From Lentinula raphanica (Eukaryota > Basidiomycota > Agaricomycetes > Agaricales > Omphalotaceae), in the NCBI GenBank assembly GCA_027919835.1, contig JANVFP010000005.1, positions 248,001-312,000 on the forward strand: a stretch of 64,000 nucleotides of DNA. The letters are read 5' to 3'. Positions within the stretch are counted from its first letter, which is position 1. Each line of letters starts with the position of its first letter. The translations under genes were made by a program, and so were the position numbers. This document shows positions 59,576 to 64,000 of this stretch, piece by piece. Under the pieces are notes generated by a model. That model did no database searches, was not told the origin of the DNA, and worked only from the letters and a program-made list of their open reading frames with translations.

Positions 59576-61150
59576 CTATACAAAATTACACCATACATTC
59601 CCCCACCGATCCTGTGCTTGCCCCGGTACGCCCAGCCCCTGCCCATCCGGCTCCGCACCATCGATATACCCCACCCCATAGCTCTCATTCGCATTGAACC
59701 TCGCCAGCGGACAGGCGAACCCGAGGAAATTCGGGCATGCCCTGTCAGCTGCTTGGCAGGTCTCTATACATGGGAGAAGCACGGAATAAGACGTGTTTAG
59801 TGATGTGAATGCGGGATTGCGAGGGACGGAGGAGGACGCTTGCGGTTGGAGGGCGGAGGTGGGTGAGGGTATGGTTGTGATATCTGTGCTTAGGGAGGTT
59901 TGTGTTGGAGATGAAGTGGTGCTTGTGGTCGTCGAAGGGCTTTGCTCGCCACATCGGGGAAAACTAACAGAGCATAGCCAGCGAAAGTACGCTCGTTGAC
60001 AATCCGCACAGGTCTGTAGTGGCGAGTAATAATCTCTCCCACAAGCCTGTGTCGTAAGCGTCGTGGTGAAATTGGTGAAATAGGCAGTGAGGGTGTCGGA
60101 TATGGCTGAGGGAAGGTTGGTCGAGTCGTATATGGATAAATCAGAGTTGTCTGGTGAGGGAAGCGGGATAGCGTAAGTGACGCCGGGACAGTAGGGAAGG
60201 AAAGCGGCGAGGGGACAGGCGAATACAGCTGATGGTGATGTTCAATCAGATGAACCTGTGTTGTTATCGAGGGAATGGGAAACGGTTGCTTACCGGACTT
60301 GGTTACGAAGTACATCGGTCCACTGAGCTTCGTGCTGTCTTGAATCACATACGCAGTGTAATTGGTCTGTGGCGAAAGCCCAGCCATAATCCACTGTGTT
60401 CTCCAACCTTCCTCGTCTCTCAGCCACAAACTCTCATTCGCGATGTTCCCGGATGAAGTCTGGGAGCTCATCATGCATGCGGTTTGGGGTAAAGCTGTCA
60501 GGGATTGAGGCGAGGTAGGTGCTAGTAGTAGAGTGAAGTTGGGAGATGAAGAAGGAGGTGAAGGAGGTGATAGTGACGGTCCTGGGAGTGTATAATTGGG
60601 ATATGAAGGATCTGAGAATACAGGTGGATCAAATGGAGGTGAGAAGAGTAAAGCTTGATTGGAGGTTGTGTCGCCTAGTAGTGGGAAGACGGCTAGGACT
60701 TCATGCATAGGCCCTATGAAGATTAGAGTTAATAACAATATAAAAGATACCATAGCATCATGACTTACCGCTATCTGAAGCACCAATTTCAAAAGAGAAA
60801 TCATCTGAAGAAGCACCGTCTATCGCCAACACCCCACCTTCCAAAAACACAGCAGAAAACGTGCCGAGCCCTTGGTTCACTGTGATCTCAAACACATCTT
60901 CCCCTCCATCTGGCCCAGGATTGTCCACGAATGAATTGTTGGTAACGAAGAAACGCGTGGAGACGGTGGCTGAAGAGCAATAAGCGACGGTGATGGTTAG
61001 GTTTTGAGAGACTGGGAGAGAAAAGGATGGAGGGGAAGGAAGATCTTGAAAGTTGAGGCTGAGGATGGAGTTGAGTGAGAGAGAAGCGGTGGCCGCTTGG
61101 ATGAGGGCAGCGTTAGCAAGGCATAGTAGAATTGAGATCTCGAGAAGCAT
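59576..61150 (-). CDS. MID1: Calcium-channel subunit MID1 (stretch-activated channel component)
   Basis: Regulatory subunit of the fungal plasma-membrane high-affinity Ca2+ influx system with Cch1. ATG at 61148-61150 gives a signal peptide (MLLEISILLCLANAALIQAA). The ectodomain has SLPVSQNLTITVAYCSSA, DNPGPDGGEDVFEITV and many N-glycosylation sites (NLT, NYT, NFT, NES). Two introns are needed: one before GPMHEVLAVFPLLGDTTS and one after MYFVTKS. The C-terminal Cys-rich domain follows: ACGRDYYSPLQTCADCQRAYFRWLCSVSFPRCG, then a Ser/Thr-rich spacer and PCIETCQAADRACPNFLGFACPL. It ends GVPGQAQDRWGNVWCNFV. This order and about 480 residues match MID1. The two Cys-rich blocks are the diagnostic feature. 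Confidence 0.87.
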
Positions 61151-61639
61151 TTACAGGTCAAAGTGTGGGCGCTTGTTTGTGCCGGAGATTTCTAGCTGCC
61201 TGTCGCGCAATCTGATTGGTCAATTTAGGCGCTCACGGGCGCTCATTCAATACTGACAGTGACCATCAATAATATAGTACAGCTTTCACCACCTTCAATT
61301 ACTTGAACGTTTGCAGTTTCAAACCCCCATCTTTCTCCCTTTCTTCTTTCCAGTATTCTTCCTGTATATATTTTTCACAAAGAGCCACCAAGTTATCCAA
61401 ACTGCGTACGTCGTCGAAACAGAAACGACCCCGTATCGCGTCTGCGCAATGGCAATGCATAAAGACTTTCAAAATGACGCTACGTATGTCGTTTTGTGCT
61501 CTTGACATCGTTTCCAGCAAAGCTCAACTCTTTTCTTTAAAGAACCTGGCGTATTTCTGGTATGGACTTCTCAATCATCTCCCAACTACAATTTGAATGT
61601 TCAACGCCCTCTTTACTTTCTACTCCTAGTCCTTCGCAG

Positions 61640-64000
61640 TCAAAACTTCCACCGTCTTCTCCACCGTCAACGCTCACACTCAAACTCAAACTTCAACAGC
61701 TGGCGTCCGCTCATCGTACTCACCGCTGACCCTCATCTGGGCCAGGGTCATAACCACTGCACCGTCCACGAGACAACACTCGGGAGTGATGGGCAAAATC
61801 CCAATACGAAGATAGGACTGGATCTGTACGCCTTCCAAGATTCTCTAGTATCCAGTCCGTCAGTCCTGATATAATAATACATATAAATCCCACAGCCAAA
61901 ACCCTCGTTTCGATACCAAACTCCTATTCGAAGTCGTCCATTTCCCGCAAGCAGCGAAGAAGAAGGCTCGGAGGCTGAACAAGACCGTTCTAGGTTCATG
62001 CGTGTATGAAATGGGCGAGCTAGTCGAGCTTGCGAGGAGTCAGGAACGTAATAATCCGAGTGAGTCTGCCAAGTCCGTTCGCCAGCATCGCACACGCGTA
62101 CTTACTGACTTGCATGTTTTTTTTGAAACCACAGAGCAAGTCGTCTCCATAACCCTCACGCCTTCCGGGTCAGGACCTCGTGCGAGACACATGAAACGCG
62201 CCCGTAAAGATAATCATAACGCGGTCGGCAATAACTATAACTATAACAAAGGATCTCCGATTATCAGCTCTGCAGGACCTAGTCTTCAGATCAAACTGAC
62301 CCCTCCCAAAGGTTCACCGTTTATCCTTCCAGGGCCATCTCGATCGAGTGTTCCTTCAAGTCTCTCTTCGTGCGGAGAGGAGACTGAAGGTGAAGAGAGT
62401 GCGATGGAGGGTATGGAGAATGAAGACGAGGAAAGAAAACGAGTTGTCGTCAACTCGGATTTGGACTCATCCAAACCTATCAACGAGGACAAGGATGATA
62501 CTTCTACAAACTTGTCACCTCCCAAACCAAAACCAAACCCGCTCTTCAACGAATCCAGTGGACTTCGAAAACGTCGTCGGGTCCGTCGACGCGTGGTGAA
62601 AGGCTACGCGTGTGACTCTGAAGAGGAATACAACGCAGAGGAGGAGGAGGAGGAGGAAGAGTGGGTCTCCGGATCCGCATCTGAATCTGGAACAGAGGAG
62701 GTCGATATGGATACTTCTTTAGACGAAAACCTGGACGAAAACGAGGAGGGGGACGACAGTAGTTCCTTTGACCCGAGTTCAAGTTCAGACTGGTCCCGTT
62801 GGTCCTTATTCGACCACGTCGCTCCGGTTCTAGGTATCCTAGGTATGGCACAGCCAAACCCAGGTATACTTCCCAGCCACTGGAATACCAATACCTCGAA
62901 CTCGGACTCGAATGGGGATCAAAATCAGAAGCAGAGGTTGGATATAGATATCGAGACGGCGCCGGATCTAGAAGAAGAACCAGAGCACGGAGAAGGAGAA
63001 CGTGTAATCGACCCAAGTCCAGACGAGGACACTGACGACGCTCGTGAATGGGGACTGGAATGGTGGGAACGGGTGTTGTGCCTCTTCACCGTCTATCAGG
63101 AGCTCAGAATCGCGGAATACGAAGAGTTCCAGCTTTCTCAGTCTTCGATTGACCTTGGGTTGATTCGGGACTCTGGAGCTGGAGTACCTATTAGTCCGGG
63201 GATGGCCAGCGCAGGCGCAGGCGCAGGTTCTGCCCCTGAGGGACTTTACCCGTTGTCTAACCTATCTAACCTACATAGGTACGATAGGATATATCAGAGG
63301 CTACAGATAGAGTGGACATATGTTGGTGGATTACTGGTTGGTCTGGCAGCGTAAGCACATTTTCATTCCATCTAAATGCATACTCATGATACTCTTGCAG
63401 GATTGACGCAGCGATTTTCGCTATATCCCCCTCATCCTCCTCTTCACCTTCCTTCTCAGAAGTCGCCTCAGGCAAAGACGCCGGGACCCTCTCCTCCTCC
63501 GCCTCATCGTTGTTCCCCGTAGACTCCTTTGCGAGGAAGGTGGTGAGTCTGAGTACGATATCAACGGCTCTGGGGTTGCTGTGCGACGCGTATCTGTTGA
63601 TGAACTATGCTTGGAATGATGTCGGGACGTTTGTGGTGAGTAGATTGGTTATATTGATGAAAGAATGTTGTTGATAATCAATGGGAATTATACCAGAACC
63701 GTGCACGGCCCTCTCCTCTTGAACCATCTACTTCATCTCCTCAACCGGACCAATCACCCATCCCCTCCACCTCCACCACCACCTTCACCTCCCAATCCTG
63801 GGGCTACTTCGCCCTCTCCTCCCGCATCCCCGCCATCTGCATGGTCTTCTCCATCCTCTTCATCTGCGTCTTCCTCCTCACCGTCGCATCCGAAGCTGCG
63901 CCCCCTGCAGGTCTCTGGATCCTAGGTGTACTCGTCGGGATGGGAATGGGGATGCAGTATGTGGTTAGGGTTGGGAAGGTGGTTGGGAGGGGGGTGAGGG
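61640..64000 (+). CDS. Large acidic membrane protein with a C2-like N-terminal region (cut by the right edge; 5' end unresolved)
   Basis: Function unknown. An exon starting near 61640 reads WRPLIVLTADPHLGQGHNH and TTLGSDGQNPNTKIGLDL. A GTACGC donor joins it in frame, at the CCCACAG acceptor before 61896, to QNPRFDTKLLFEVVHFPQAA. This strand-loop pattern resembles a C2-type beta-sandwich. The big exon (62002-63354) is acidic and disordered, with long Asp/Glu/Ser runs, two basic patches (KRARK, RKRRRVRRRVVK), then EWGLEWWERVLCLFTVYQEL. Hydrophobic helices follow (YVGGLLVGLAA, TISTALGLLCDAYLLMNYAW, ICMVFSILFICVFLLTV, LWILGVLVGMGMGMQYV), split by introns, to the window end. The start codon lies upstream of 61640, possibly near 61449. 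Confidence 0.55.

Noticed and set aside
61299..61520. Minus-strand frame with a protein-like charged helix (DNLVALCEKYIQEEYWKEER)
   Set aside because: Possible, but short, without clear start support, and lying in the shared upstream region of MID1 and the C2-like gene; not enough to call.

Overview
This window is nuclear DNA from a filamentous basidiomycete, most likely an Agaricomycete (mushroom-forming fungus). The protein-coding genes are cut by many short GT-AG introns, about 45-60 nt each. They sit on both strands at roughly one per 2 kb. The gene set is fungal: Spc2, Hem14, Mid1, Nmd3, an Sng1/DUF3533 protein, a Zn2Cys6 factor and an AmdS-like amidase. The DUF6593-type protein and the DUG3-like amidotransferases fit the Agaricomycetes. 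Species cannot be fixed from the sequence alone. There is no CRISPR array, insertion sequence or intact transposon.

Layout. 1-4.1 kb: the N-terminal part of an ER glucosyltransferase (UGGT, cut by the left edge), divergent from NMD3, then an intron-containing tRNA-Thr. 4.2-10 kb: a secreted pepsin-like protease and an M28 membrane metallopeptidase. 10-19 kb: a small unknown gene, a Zn2Cys6 factor with its zinc cluster at the C-terminus, a leucine-rich-repeat protein and an acidic nuclear-type protein, separated by long gene-free stretches. 19-24 kb: a secreted GH95 fucosidase with a one-base frame break, and an MFS transporter. 24.4-31.1 kb: RNase H2 subunit C, a DUF6593 protein, an Sng1-like protein and protoporphyrinogen oxidase. 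31.3-44.2 kb: signal peptidase subunit SPC2, then a region built around three copies of an APH-like phosphotransferase (one with a disrupted first exon, one decayed, one apparently intact). Between these copies lie RAD6/UBC2 (with a one-base frame break), an orphan multi-pass membrane protein and a GH35 beta-galactosidase. 44.3-50.1 kb: an AmdS-like amidase and a polo-like kinase. 50.8-54.8 kb: two class II glutamine amidotransferase genes in a tail-to-tail inverted duplication. 55.8-64 kb: an OMA1 mitochondrial protease, an unknown secreted protein, a Mid1 calcium-channel subunit, and an acidic C2-like membrane protein cut by the right edge.

Function. The window is mostly housekeeping genes. 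Several share the secretory pathway without being an operon: UGGT (folding quality control), SPC2 (signal-peptide removal), the M28 protease, and the secreted enzymes that use the route (pepsin-like protease, GH95, GH35). Accessory character is concentrated at 32-35 kb, 43-44 kb and 50-55 kb, where local duplication and decay are visible. I found no clear multi-gene novel system. The most useful unusual signals are the amidotransferase inverted pair with a shared 11-nt micro-exon, a 5-nt micro-exon in GH35, an initiator exon in UBC2 that codes only for Met, the C-terminal zinc cluster, and two homopolymer frame breaks that look like sequence errors.
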